Below, one piece after another: positions 35,957 to 45,297 of a stretch of DNA of 64,000 bases (the stretch's first letter is position 1; the number at the start of each line of letters is the position of its first letter). Made by a program: the position numbers and the translations under genes. This DNA is from Fontibacterium subtropicum (GTDB lineage: Bacteria > Pseudomonadota > Alphaproteobacteria > Pelagibacterales > Pelagibacteraceae): contig CBDDXD010000003.1 of the NCBI GenBank assembly GCA_965235415.1, positions 1 through 64,000 of the forward strand, written 5' to 3'. The notes beneath the pieces are model-generated. The model saw only the letters and a list, made by a program, of their open reading frames with translations, searched no databases and had not been told where the DNA came from.

Positions 35957-36955
35957 ATGAAACTAAAGAAGTATTTATCAATTTTTGTTAGTGTCATTTT
36001 TTTACTAACGTCAACAAACTCATTTGCTCAAATCATTCTTAAAGCATCTCATCAATTTCCAGGTGGAAAAGGTGATGCTAGAGATGAAATGGTTCAAATT
36101 TTTGCAAAAGAAGTTGAGAAAGCAAATGTTGGAATAAAAGTTCAAGTTTATCCTGGCCAATCACTTTATAAAGCGATGGAACAGTACAAACCTTTAACTG
36201 AAGGTCAGTTAGACATTACTTCTTTACCTTTAGACTATGCTTCTGGTTTTCAACCTGCTTACAGCGCAACATTAATGCCAGGCTTAGTTAAAAATCATTC
36301 TCATGCTGCGAGATTAAACGTGTCTCCGTTCATGAAAGATATTAAAAAAATTATCAACGATGACGGTGTTATCGTATTAGCAGATGCTTGGCTTGCTGGT
36401 GGATTTGCCTCAAAAACTAAATGTATTACAAACCCAGAATCTGCAAAAGGACAAGTAACTCGAGCAGCTGGAAAAATGTTTGAAGCAATGTTAGTTGGAG
36501 CAGGCGCTTCCATTTCTTCAATGGCAAGCTCTGAAGTATACCAAGGATTACAAGCTGGAGTTTTAACTGGTGTTAATACAAGTTCAGAAAGTTTTGTATC
36601 ATTTAAAATTTATGAGCAAGTAAAATGTATTACTCCTCCAGGAAAATTTGCTCTATGGTTTATGTATGAGCCAGTGCTTATGTCTAAAAAGTCATTTGAT
36701 AAATTAAATGACAAACAAAAAGAAGCTGTTCTTGCAGCCGGTAAAAAAGCAGAGGCTTATATGACTAAAGAAGCTGCTAATTTAGATACTAACATGGAAA
36801 AAGTATTTAAAGAAAAAGGTGTTCAAATAGTACAGATGACTGAAGCTGATTATAAAGCTTGGTTAGCTATTGCTAAACAAACATCTTACAAGCAATTTGC
36901 AGAGAAAGTTAAAGACGGCGATAAATTAATCGCTAAAGCTTTAGCAGTTAAATAA
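35957..36955 (+). CDS. dctP: TRAP transporter substrate-binding protein (DctP type), system 1
   Basis: 332 residues with a signal peptide (about 1-24, cut after 'TNSFA'). The mature part follows the DctP fold: 'LKASHQFPGGKGDARDEMVQIFAKEVEKA' (in parts), 'VQVYPGQSLYKAMEQYKPLTEGQLDI' (in parts), and a conserved Arg in 'GQVTRAAGKMFEAML' near 157 that binds the carboxylate. AGGGGAG lies just before the ATG. A stable hairpin follows the stop, then dctQ and dctM. A dicarboxylate such as malonate is suggested by the malonyl-CoA decarboxylase downstream. Confidence 0.9.
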   Translation: MKLKKYLSIFVSVIFLLTSTNSFAQIILKASHQFPGGKGDARDEMVQIFAKEVEKANVGIKVQVYPGQSLYKAMEQYKPLTEGQLDITSLPLDYASGFQPAYSATLMPGLVKNHSHAARLNVSPFMKDIKKIINDDGVIVLADAWLAGGFASKTKCITNPESAKGQVTRAAGKMFEAMLVGAGASISSMASSEVYQGLQAGVLTGVNTSSESFVSFKIYEQVKCITPPGKFALWFMYEPVLMSKKSFDKLNDKQKEAVLAAGKKAEAYMTKEAANLDTNMEKVFKEKGVQIVQMTEADYKAWLAIAKQTSYKQFAEKVKDGDKLIAKALAVK

Positions 36956-36964
36956 ATTAAACTC

Positions 36965-36990
36965 GCCGGTGGATTTAAAAGTCCACCGGC
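36965..36990 (+). terminator. Intra-operon hairpin between dctP and dctQ
   Basis: GCCGGTGGA and TCCACCGGC form a perfect 9-bp GC-rich stem with an 8-base loop, followed by CTTT. It lies 10 bp after dctP and 12 bp before dctQ. Such hairpins often let the binding protein be made in excess over the membrane subunits, by partial termination or mRNA protection. Confidence 0.8.
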
Positions 36991-37001
36991 CTTTACTGTA
37001 G

Positions 37002-37493
37002 ATGATTGCATTTATAAGGTTTGTTCATTCTCTTTCAAAAATTTGTGGTGTAATAGCTACAGCATTAATTGCTTCTGCAGTTTTAGTTACAACTCAAATG
37101 GTCGTAGTTCGATACGCTCTTAAAATGTCTACTGTTTGGCAAACAGAGTATGTAATCTTCTCATTAGCAGCAGCAACCTTTATTGGGGCGCCTTATGTTT
37201 TAATGAAGAAAGGTCACGTAAACGTAGATCTTATTCCTTATTATTTAAATCAAAAAGGTAAAAACATTTTAGCACTTGTTGCGGCAGTTTTAGCATTATC
37301 ATTTTTAGCAATTCTTTTTTATTCAAGCGTAGAATTAACAAGCCATGCATGGGTTAAAAATTTAAAAACGCCAACTATTTGGAGTTTCCCATTATGGAAA
37401 GTTTATATATTTTTACCTATTGGGATGGGAATAATGATCCTTCAGTATTTAGCTGATATTCTTTCAATAATTTATAACGTAAAAGGAAATTAA
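37002..37493 (+). CDS. dctQ: TRAP transporter small permease (DctQ), system 1
   Basis: 163 residues with four membrane segments. The 'TVWQTEYVIFSLAAATFIGAPYVLMKKGHVNVDLI' block (in parts, near residue 43) is the DctQ signature. It pairs with the DctM large permease starting 3 bp after its stop. Confidence 0.92.
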   Translation: MIAFIRFVHSLSKICGVIATALIASAVLVTTQMVVVRYALKMSTVWQTEYVIFSLAAATFIGAPYVLMKKGHVNVDLIPYYLNQKGKNILALVAAVLALSFLAILFYSSVELTSHAWVKNLKTPTIWSFPLWKVYIFLPIGMGIMILQYLADILSIIYNVKGN

Positions 37494-37496
37494 AAT

Positions 37497-38809
37497 ATGT
37501 CACCATTAATGCTTTCAGTTTGGATTATGGTTGCAACCTTTGCAGTTCTTGCAACAGGAATACCTATAGCTTTTGCATTAGCACTTGTTTCTACAGTTTT
37601 CTTTTTAGCAATAGAAGGTTTTGGAAGAGTTCCTCTTGTAGCTGAACAATTTTTTAATGGCTTACAAGATTTTGGCATTGTAACAATTCCTATGTTTTTA
37701 CTTATGGGAATAGCAGTCGCCGCATCTCCCGCAGGAAAAGACTTATATTCAGCCCTTGATCGTTGGCTAAATAAAGTTCCAGGAGGATTGGTTTTATCTA
37801 ATCTTGGAGCTTGTTCAATTTTTGCAGCTCTTTGTGGATCATCTCCAGCAACATGCGCGGCAATTGGAAAAATGGGTATCCCCGAAATGAGAAAAAGAGG
37901 TTACTCAGCAGAACTTGCGGCTGGAACAATTTGTGCCGGCGGTACATTAGGAATTTTAATTCCTCCAAGCATTACAATGATCATTTATGGAATTTCCACA
38001 GGAACATCCATTGGAAAATTATTCATTGCAGGAATATTTCCTGGAATAATGCTTACGGCTCTATTTATGGGTTGGGCTTATATTTATGTAAGAATGAATC
38101 GAGAGGGTTCTGAAAAAGTTGAAGTTCATGAATATACTTGGAAACAAAGATTTGAAATATTACCAAAAATTCTTCCATTCTGCTTGCTTGTAGTTGGTGT
38201 ACTTTATGTTTTGTATGGAGGCATTGCCACGCCTAACGAAGCTTCTGCTGTTGGAGCTTTAATTAGTATTATCTTGGTTGCGATTGTTTATAAAATGTAC
38301 AAAGTAAAAGATATCTGGGCAATTCTTAACAGAAGGCATGCAAGAAAGTGTTATGCTAATGTTAATTATTGCAGCATCTTTCTTGTTTAGTTTTGTTTTA
38401 TCTAATCTTTATGTAACACAATCTCTAGCTAATGAGATGGTAGCTATAGCGTCTAATAAATGGCTACTGATGCTTTATATTAATTTATTCTTATTAGTTG
38501 CTGGATGTTTTTTACCACCAGTTGCGATCATTCTAATGACCGCTCCAATATCTATATCCAATTATAACTGCAGCTGGGTTTGATCCTATTTGGTTTGGTG
38601 TGATTTTAACTATTAATATGGAAATTGGACTAATTACTCCTCCCGTTGGACTAAATTTATTTGTAATACAAGGAATTGCACCAGATATATCCATTGGAAA
38701 AATATTAAAAGGATCGCTTCCATTTGTACTATTAATGGTTTTACAAATAGTTATTCTTTGTATTTTCCCAGAAATTGCTACTTGGCTTCCTCAGGCTGTA
38801 ATGAAATAA
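37497..38809 (+). CDS. dctM: TRAP transporter large permease (DctM), system 1, two single-base insertions
   Basis: The first frame (37497-38390) runs through 'GIPIAFALAL', 'IVTIPMFLLMGIAVAAS', 'AALCGSSPATCAAIGKMGIPEM' (in parts) and 'GGTLGILIPPSITMIIYGI'. It is then lost at 38333-38334: deleting one base restores 'ILNRGMQESVMLMLIIAAS'. A second break near 38551 is healed by deleting one T ('TAPILYPIITAAGFDPIWFG'), and the gene ends at 38809 after 'GLITPPVGLNLFVIQGIAPDI'. The repaired length is 436 residues, normal for DctM with 12-13 membrane helices. All conserved parts are intact, so a sequence error is suspected. Confidence 0.88.
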
Positions 38810-38816
38810 AAGTCCC

Positions 38817-40130
38817 ATGTTGGGATTAAAAAGATTTTTAACCTTTGTAGCTGATAAAGGAAAAAAACTAGTTAAAGATTTATTTGTTAAAAAAAAAGAT
38901 ACCGTTGATCATTTAGTTGATTTATGTGACGAGCTTATTTCAGAAAGTGGAGTAGTATCAGGGATTACTATTGCAAGAGAAATATTCATATTTTATGAAA
39001 AATTTAGTTTAGAAGAGAAAGAAAAATTTTTTTTAATCATTAATAAAAAATATAGACCAGATTATTCTGCAATTAATAAAGCCTGCAGAGATTTTATTCA
39101 CACCAATAATGAAAAAAATTTATCAAATCTAAATTTGGCAGTTGAAGGAAAAAGACAAGAATTAATTAGAAGACTAAATTTAGCTCCCAATGGTACACAG
39201 TACCTCGTTCATATGAGAGAGGATTTGCTCTATTTTTTGGAAAAAAATGAAAAATTACAAACTTTAGATAATGATTTTAAGCACTTATTTAGATCATGGT
39301 TTAACCCTGGTTTTTTAAAGTTAGTTAGAATTCAAAAAGATACCGACTCTGACATTCTTCAAAGAATAATAAAATATGAAAGAGTTCATGAAATTAAAAG
39401 CATTGAGTCTCTTTATAGAAGGTTAGAAAATGATCGATTATTTTTTGCTTATTTGCATCCCATTGTTGATAAAGAACCATTAATTTTTGTTCAAGTCGCT
39501 TTAACTAAAGGTGTAGCAAATTCTATTCAAAAAATTACCGAAGGAGAGATTTCTAATTTATCTGATTATGATACCGCTAGTTTTTACTCAATTAGTAATG
39601 CAAGCAAAGGTTTACAGGGAATTACTTTGGGTAATTTTTTAATAAAGAGAGTTGTTTTTCAAATTCAACAAGAATTTCCAAAAATTAAAAATTTTTTTAC
39701 TCTCTCCCCAATACCTGGATTTGCAAACTGGTTTATTCATCAGTCGGATGATAAAATTAAAAAAATATTAAAGAATTTTGATATAAGAAAACTATCCTTT
39801 TTAAGAGAACAGGAAGATATTAATTATAATCATCATAAATTTGAAGAGATTAAAGAGCCATTAAAAAAGTTAGTTTATCATTATTTAGTTGATGAAAAAA
39901 AAGATAATAGACCTTTAAATGCTGTGGCTTATTTTCATTTTAATAATGGAGCAACGCTTTACGATATTTTGTTAAATGCAAATCTTTCAATAAATGGTTA
40001 TAAGGAGTCATTTGGAGTAATGGTAAATTATTATTATGAACTTGAAAAAATAGTTCAAAATCATCACGATTTTGTTAAAAGTGGTAAAATTTCATTCTCT
40101 GAAAATTTAAAAATTTATGCCAAAAATTAA
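38817..40130 (+). CDS. Malonyl-CoA decarboxylase
   Basis: 437 residues. Converts malonyl-CoA to acetyl-CoA and CO2. The GNAT-like catalytic domain is clear: 'FRSWFNPGFLKLVRI' near 159, 'FAYLHPIVDKEPLIFVQVAL' (in parts, near 216), 'SFYSISNASKGLQGITLGNFLIK' (in parts; Ser in SISN), 'TLSPIPGFANW' near 297, and 'AVAYFHFNNGATLYDI' with the catalytic-type His near 376. An N-terminal helical domain precedes it. It starts 7 bp after dctM and overlaps dusA by 14 bp, linking it to the TRAP operon. Confidence 0.92.
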   Translation: MLGLKRFLTFVADKGKKLVKDLFVKKKDTVDHLVDLCDELISESGVVSGITIAREIFIFYEKFSLEEKEKFFLIINKKYRPDYSAINKACRDFIHTNNEKNLSNLNLAVEGKRQELIRRLNLAPNGTQYLVHMREDLLYFLEKNEKLQTLDNDFKHLFRSWFNPGFLKLVRIQKDTDSDILQRIIKYERVHEIKSIESLYRRLENDRLFFAYLHPIVDKEPLIFVQVALTKGVANSIQKITEGEISNLSDYDTASFYSISNASKGLQGITLGNFLIKRVVFQIQQEFPKIKNFFTLSPIPGFANWFIHQSDDKIKKILKNFDIRKLSFLREQEDINYNHHKFEEIKEPLKKLVYHYLVDEKKDNRPLNAVAYFHFNNGATLYDILLNANLSINGYKESFGVMVNYYYELEKIVQNHHDFVKSGKISFSENLKIYAKN

Positions 40131-41112
40131 TAGAAAAGTTTGTGTTGCACCAATGATGGATTGCACCGATAGACACGACAGATATTTTTTAAGACTAATA
40201 AGTAAAAATGTTATGCTTTATACAGAAATGATAGCAACTGGTGCTATTTTAAAAGGAAAGCAACGAAATGTTTTAGAATTTAACGAGTTTGAAAAACCTG
40301 TAGCACTTCAACTAGGTGGATCTTCAGTTAAAGAACTGTCAGAGTCGTCAAAGATTGCAGAAGATTATAATTATGATGAAATTAATTTAAATTTAGGGTG
40401 TCCTAGTAAAAAGGTTCAAAAAAATAAATTTGGCGCTTGTTTAATTAAAGAACCAGATTTAGTAGCAGAATGTTTATTTGGAATGGTGAATGCAACAAAA
40501 TTACCAGTTACAGTAAAAACAAGAATTGGTTTTGACGATGTTGAAAATTTTGAATATTTAGATAGATTTATAAAAAAAATTGCAAGCACCGGAGTCAAAA
40601 CAGTTATCTTGCATGCCAGAAAAGCTATTTTAAAAGGCTTGAGTCCTAGAGATAATTTAAGAATACCCAAATTGAATTATGAAATTGTAAAACAAATAAA
40701 AGATAATAATCCTAATTTAGAAATTATTATTAATGGAGGAATTTCAACTATAGAGCAAATCAAAGAACATTTAAATAATGTAGATGGGGTAATGATTGGC
40801 AGATCTATTTATCATTCACCTTACTTTTTGGCGGATATAGAAAAAGAAATATTTAATAATGAAAATATTCTAACTCGTGAAGAAATAGTAAAAAAAATTG
40901 TAGAATATTGTTTAGCTGAAGTTAAGAAAGGAACGCGTGTTAACCAGGTGATGAGACATACCGTTGGTTTGTTTCACGGAATTAGTGGTGCTAATTATTG
41001 GAAAAGATATTTAAGTGATAATATGCTCGTAAGAGATGCCGACGTTAGTAAAGTGAATTATATGCTAGATATTGTTAAGCATAATTCAGTTAATATTATT
41101 GAAAAAAATTGA
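40117..41112 (+). CDS. dusA: tRNA-dihydrouridine synthase A
   Basis: 331-residue FMN enzyme reducing U20/U20a in the D-loop. The opening 'VCVAPMMDCTDRHDRYFLRLI' (in parts) is typical of DusA, as is the active-site Cys in 'EINLNLGCPSKKVQKNKFGACL' (in parts, near residue 92). 'GVMIGRSIYHSPYFL' near 224 is the phosphate-binding region. It overlaps the malonyl-CoA decarboxylase end, probably a positional rather than functional link. Confidence 0.94.
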   Translation: MPKINRKVCVAPMMDCTDRHDRYFLRLISKNVMLYTEMIATGAILKGKQRNVLEFNEFEKPVALQLGGSSVKELSESSKIAEDYNYDEINLNLGCPSKKVQKNKFGACLIKEPDLVAECLFGMVNATKLPVTVKTRIGFDDVENFEYLDRFIKKIASTGVKTVILHARKAILKGLSPRDNLRIPKLNYEIVKQIKDNNPNLEIIINGGISTIEQIKEHLNNVDGVMIGRSIYHSPYFLADIEKEIFNNENILTREEIVKKIVEYCLAEVKKGTRVNQVMRHTVGLFHGISGANYWKRYLSDNMLVRDADVSKVNYMLDIVKHNSVNIIEKN

Positions 41113-44022
41113 TTAATTTACTGTCTCAAATAATTTAAATAATAATTGAGATATATGTTGCGGTTTTTGGTTTGAAAAATCAGAAATTTGATGTCTGCAA
41201 CTTGTCCCATTCGCAATTATTATATCATCACTTTTTATCTCTTTTTTAATTGTTGGTATTAAAGTTAAGTAAGCCATCTTTTTTGAAATATCATAATTTT
41301 TGACATCATAACCAAAAGATCCTGCCATACCGCAACAACTTGTTTCAATTGGTTTATGTTTGATATTTAGTACAGTTAATAGTTCTAACAGTCCTTTTAA
41401 TCTGTCCTGAGATTTTTGATGGCAGTGTCCGTGAACTAATACATTATTAGAAAATTTATTTGCTAGTATTTGTTTACCATCTTTTAATTGTTCTAATATA
41501 AATTCTTCAATTAAGTAAAACTTATTTGTAATTTTTTCCTTATTTTCAATATTTTTTAAAGACTTAAACTCATCAATAAAAGTTAGTAGACAAGAAGGTT
41601 CAATGCCGACAATAGGCGTTGATATATGATTGTTGTTAATTATGTAATTTGTGAAACGTTGCATTTCAGCTTGCGCCTTATCTAATTGTCCATATGAAAT
41701 ATAAGTTCTTCCACAACACAAAGGTCTTTTCAAATTTTCATCATCAAAATTTGGAATAATAGCTTTATAGTCAAATTTATTTAGAACCTTAATCGCATAA
41801 ATTAAATTTTGAATTTCAAAATTAATATTAAATGTATCTGCAAGCAAAATTACTTTTTTAGAGAATTTTTTTTGGGAGTAATAAATATCTTTAAGAGGAT
41901 TAATGTTTTGAACTTCTGGCATAGTTCGTTTTGTTGAAAGATTAAGTAACCATTCGATAAGATTGTTTATTAAAGGAATATTTTTAATTTTATTAAAAAT
42001 TGGTGCAATTATTTTAATAAGCCAAATATTTTTTGGCATATTTGAAATAATTTTATCTTTTAATTTCATTGAAAATTTTTTGTAGTAATGAAACAAAAAT
42101 TCGCTTTTCATTTTTGAAATATCTACACTCATCGGACATTCTCTTTGACATGCTTTGCAACCCACGCATAATTCCATAGTTTCAAACATTTCTTTTGAAA
42201 CGAAAGCATTTTTTGGTAATTGATTGGAAAGCGCTAAACGTAATGTGTTTGCTCTACCTCTTACTAAATCTTTTTCTTCTTTAGTCACTCTGTAAGAAGG
42301 ACACATGACACCTGAGTCTAATTTTCTGCAGGCGCCGTTGTTATTACACATTTCAACTGCATCAGAAAATTCTCCCCAATTAGACCAGTCATAATGAGTG
42401 TCGATTTTTTCAGTCTTATAATCTGCTTTGTAGCGCATTAAAGATCTATCATTTTGCTTGTAAGATCTGACAATTTTATGTGGATTAAATATACTTTTTT
42501 GATCAAATAAATCTTTTACATTCTCAAAAGCATTTACTAATTTTTTACCAAACATCATTTCATGAAATTCAGAGCGTAATATGCCATCACCGTGTTCGCC
42601 TGAGTGAGCGCCTTTATACTCTTTAACCATTTGAAATGCTTCCTCAGTAATACTTCGCATATTTTTAATATCTTTATCCGATTTCATGTTAATAATTGGT
42701 CTTACATGTAATGTGCCAACAGAAGCGTGTGCATAGAACATTCCGCTAGTATTATATTTTTTAAATACTTCGTTTAACCTTGTTGTGTAATCTGCAAGAT
42801 GTTCAAGTGAAACAGCACAATCTTCGATAAAGGCAACTGGTTTTCTATCTCCTTTAAGTGACATTAAAATATTAAGGCCAGCCTTTCTCATCTCAAATAT
42901 TTCTTTTTGATCAGATAAATTTTCATAAAATGAAAAAGAATTATTTTTATTTTGAGAAAGAATTAAATATTCTAAATCTTTAATTTTATTTTTTACTTCA
43001 CTTAAATTGTCATCAATAAATTCAACCATTAATACTGCTTGTGGGTTACCTTGGAAGTATTTTTTTATTGACCCTTGAAACATTGGAATCATTTTTGCAA
43101 GATTTAAAAGATTGTCATCCATTAATTCAACGGCGGTTGGTTTTAATTTTACAATTTCTTTAGTAATCTCCATAGCTTGCCTAAAGTTTTGAAATGCACA
43201 AAGTCCTAACATTTTTTGCTTTGGAATAGGGGAGAGTTTTATTTTTACTTTATTGAATAGAGATAATGTACCTTCTGATCCAACTAGGATATTTGAAGTG
43301 TTAAAACCATTTGGATTAATAAGATCAAGATTATATCCACCTACACGTCTTTGGGTTTTGGGAAAATTTTCGTTTATTTCTTGTTTGTTATTTTGGTAAA
43401 TTTTAATAAGCTCTTCTATAATTTTATATTGTCTATTCTGGTTATTTTTAGTGATAAGATAATCTTTATTAATATTTTCAAATATATGAATTGATCCATC
43501 ATCAAGAATAGCCTCTACGGCCTCAACATTATGAACCATGTTTCCATAATAAAGCGACCTTGAACCACAACTATTATTTCCAGTCATTCCACCAATCGTC
43601 GCTCTACTACTAGTAGATACATCAACCGGAAAACATAAATCATATTTTTTTAAATGCGCATTTAATTGATCAAGTACTAATCCAGGTTGAACCCAAGCTG
43701 TTTTTTCATTTAAATTTACATCTAAAATTTCATTTTGAAATTTTGAATAATCAAGAACAATACATTCACCAACTGTTTGACCGCATTGTGAACTGCCAGC
43801 TCCTCGCGGCAAGATAGGAAGTTGATTTAGTTTACAATATTCAAGAATGTTTAACACATCATTAGTATCTTTAGGAATTGTTACGACAATAGGTGTTATT
43901 TGATAAATGGAAGCATCAGTGCTGTATCGCCCTCTTGAAAATTCATCAAATAAGACCTCTCCTTTAACAAGAGATTGAAGTTCTTTTCCTATTTTTGAAA
44001 TTGTATTTTGATTTAATTTCAT
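41113..44022 (-). CDS. FAD- and FeS-containing D-2-hydroxyacid dehydrogenase (YdiJ type)
   Basis: 969 residues: a GlcD-like FAD domain fused to a GlcF-like iron-sulfur domain. The FAD-binding PP-loop is 'LPILPRGAGSSQCGQ' near 72, with 'GGMTGNNSCGSRSLYYGN' near 147. FeS cysteines lie in 'CNNNGACRKLDSGVMCPSY' and 'CVGCKACQRECPMSVDI' near 610-670, and CCG motifs are in 'LCCGRTYISYG' and 'SCCGMAGSFG'. Relatives oxidise D-2-hydroxyglutarate, D-lactate or glycolate and pass electrons to the quinone pool. It is divergent, with a short spacer, from a serine-glyoxylate-type aminotransferase, so glycolate-to-glyoxylate oxidation is plausible. Confidence 0.9.
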   Translation of the reverse strand: MKLNQNTISKIGKELQSLVKGEVLFDEFSRGRYSTDASIYQITPIVVTIPKDTNDVLNILEYCKLNQLPILPRGAGSSQCGQTVGECIVLDYSKFQNEILDVNLNEKTAWVQPGLVLDQLNAHLKKYDLCFPVDVSTSSRATIGGMTGNNSCGSRSLYYGNMVHNVEAVEAILDDGSIHIFENINKDYLITKNNQNRQYKIIEELIKIYQNNKQEINENFPKTQRRVGGYNLDLINPNGFNTSNILVGSEGTLSLFNKVKIKLSPIPKQKMLGLCAFQNFRQAMEITKEIVKLKPTAVELMDDNLLNLAKMIPMFQGSIKKYFQGNPQAVLMVEFIDDNLSEVKNKIKDLEYLILSQNKNNSFSFYENLSDQKEIFEMRKAGLNILMSLKGDRKPVAFIEDCAVSLEHLADYTTRLNEVFKKYNTSGMFYAHASVGTLHVRPIINMKSDKDIKNMRSITEEAFQMVKEYKGAHSGEHGDGILRSEFHEMMFGKKLVNAFENVKDLFDQKSIFNPHKIVRSYKQNDRSLMRYKADYKTEKIDTHYDWSNWGEFSDAVEMCNNNGACRKLDSGVMCPSYRVTKEEKDLVRGRANTLRLALSNQLPKNAFVSKEMFETMELCVGCKACQRECPMSVDISKMKSEFLFHYYKKFSMKLKDKIISNMPKNIWLIKIIAPIFNKIKNIPLINNLIEWLLNLSTKRTMPEVQNINPLKDIYYSQKKFSKKVILLADTFNINFEIQNLIYAIKVLNKFDYKAIIPNFDDENLKRPLCCGRTYISYGQLDKAQAEMQRFTNYIINNNHISTPIVGIEPSCLLTFIDEFKSLKNIENKEKITNKFYLIEEFILEQLKDGKQILANKFSNNVLVHGHCHQKSQDRLKGLLELLTVLNIKHKPIETSCCGMAGSFGYDVKNYDISKKMAYLTLIPTIKKEIKSDDIIIANGTSCRHQISDFSNQKPQHISQLLFKLFETVN

Positions 44023-44060
44023 ATTTAATCAATTTTTCAAAATTAATTATATATAGCTTT

Positions 44061-45236
44061 ATGTCAAAATCGAACTCTTTAAGACCAGGTAAACATTTAT
44101 TACAAATTCCAGGACCAACAAATATTCCAGATCGAGTGTTGAGAGCGATGAGCTATCCAACAATTGATCATCGTGGTCCTGATTTTGCAGAAATTACAAA
44201 AAGAGTTTTGGATAGAATTAAAGGTATTTTTAAAACAACTCAGCCTGTGATTATGTTTCCAGCCTCTGGAACTGGTGCTTGGGAAGCGGCAATTGTTAAT
44301 ACTCTTAATCCAAAAGATAAAATACTAATGTTTGAAACAGGACAATTTTCTTTTTTATGGGCAGAACAAGCAAAAAAATTATCTTTAGAAGTTGATTTTG
44401 TTCCTGGCGACTGGCGACACGGAGCAGATCCAAAAATAGTTGAACAAAAATTAAGTCAGGATAAATCTCATAAAATAAAAGCTGTACTTGTACTTCACAA
44501 TGAAACAGCAACTGGAGTTGTGAGTAATATTAGCAAGATTAGAAAAGCTATGGATAGTGCAAAGCACCCAGCGCTTTTATTAGTTGATACTATTTCATCT
44601 CTGGCATCAATTGATTATCGTCATGATGAGTGGAAAGTTGACGTTACAGTTGGAGGATCACAAAAAGGACTGTTATTGCCACCAGGACTTTCTTTTAATG
44701 CTATTAGTCAAAAAGCACTAGATGCGCATTCAAGATCAACGATGCAAAAAGCATATTGGGATTGGAAACCAATGTTAGAAAATAATAAAAATGGATTCTT
44801 TCCTTATACCCCTGCAACTAATTTAGTTTTTGGACTTGATGAAGCATTAAATATGTTAATGGAAGAAGGATTAGAAAATGTATTTAAACGTCATACAAAA
44901 CTTGCAGAAGCTGCAAGGATTGCTGTGAAGGCATGGGGTTTAGAAATTTTAGCCAAAAATCCTGAAGAATATTCAAATACTATTACAGCAGTGTTACTGC
45001 CAGAGGGGCATGATGCTGACAATTTAAGAAAAATTATCTTAGATGATTACAATATGTCTTTAGGTATGGGGCTTAATAAAATTAAAGGTAAAGTTTTTAG
45101 AATTGGTCATTTAGGTGACTTCAATGAGCTAATGTTACTTGGAGCTCTAGCTGGGGTGGAAATGGGTCTAAAAAAATCTAAGATTCCTTACAAATCTGGT
45201 GGGATTTTATCTGCTATGGATTATCTTTCAAAGTAG
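44061..45236 (+). CDS. Class V aminotransferase (serine-glyoxylate type)
   Basis: 391 residues from the ATG at 44061; a farther start at 43995 would overlap the divergent gene and add 22 hydrophobic residues with no homology. Signatures: 'LLQIPGPTNIPDRVLRAMSY', 'FPASGTGAWEAA' near 68, and the PLP lysine in 'VGGSQKGLLLPPGLSFNAIS' near 195. This wording is that of serine-glyoxylate (SgaA) or aspartate-glyoxylate (BhcA) aminotransferases. It heads a run with TRAP dctPQM, a crotonase and a CoA-transferase. Confidence 0.9.
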   Translation: MSKSNSLRPGKHLLQIPGPTNIPDRVLRAMSYPTIDHRGPDFAEITKRVLDRIKGIFKTTQPVIMFPASGTGAWEAAIVNTLNPKDKILMFETGQFSFLWAEQAKKLSLEVDFVPGDWRHGADPKIVEQKLSQDKSHKIKAVLVLHNETATGVVSNISKIRKAMDSAKHPALLLVDTISSLASIDYRHDEWKVDVTVGGSQKGLLLPPGLSFNAISQKALDAHSRSTMQKAYWDWKPMLENNKNGFFPYTPATNLVFGLDEALNMLMEEGLENVFKRHTKLAEAARIAVKAWGLEILAKNPEEYSNTITAVLLPEGHDADNLRKIILDDYNMSLGMGLNKIKGKVFRIGHLGDFNELMLLGALAGVEMGLKKSKIPYKSGGILSAMDYLSK

Positions 45237-45297
45237 ATTTCATTACCTTAATTAGTTACAATATTTAAAATTAAATTAAAAATACGGGGATATCAAA

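Noticed and set aside
43995..44060. Upstream start for the class V aminotransferase
   Set aside because: It overlaps the divergent dehydrogenase gene and adds hydrophobic residues not seen in the family; ATG 44061 begins the conserved part.
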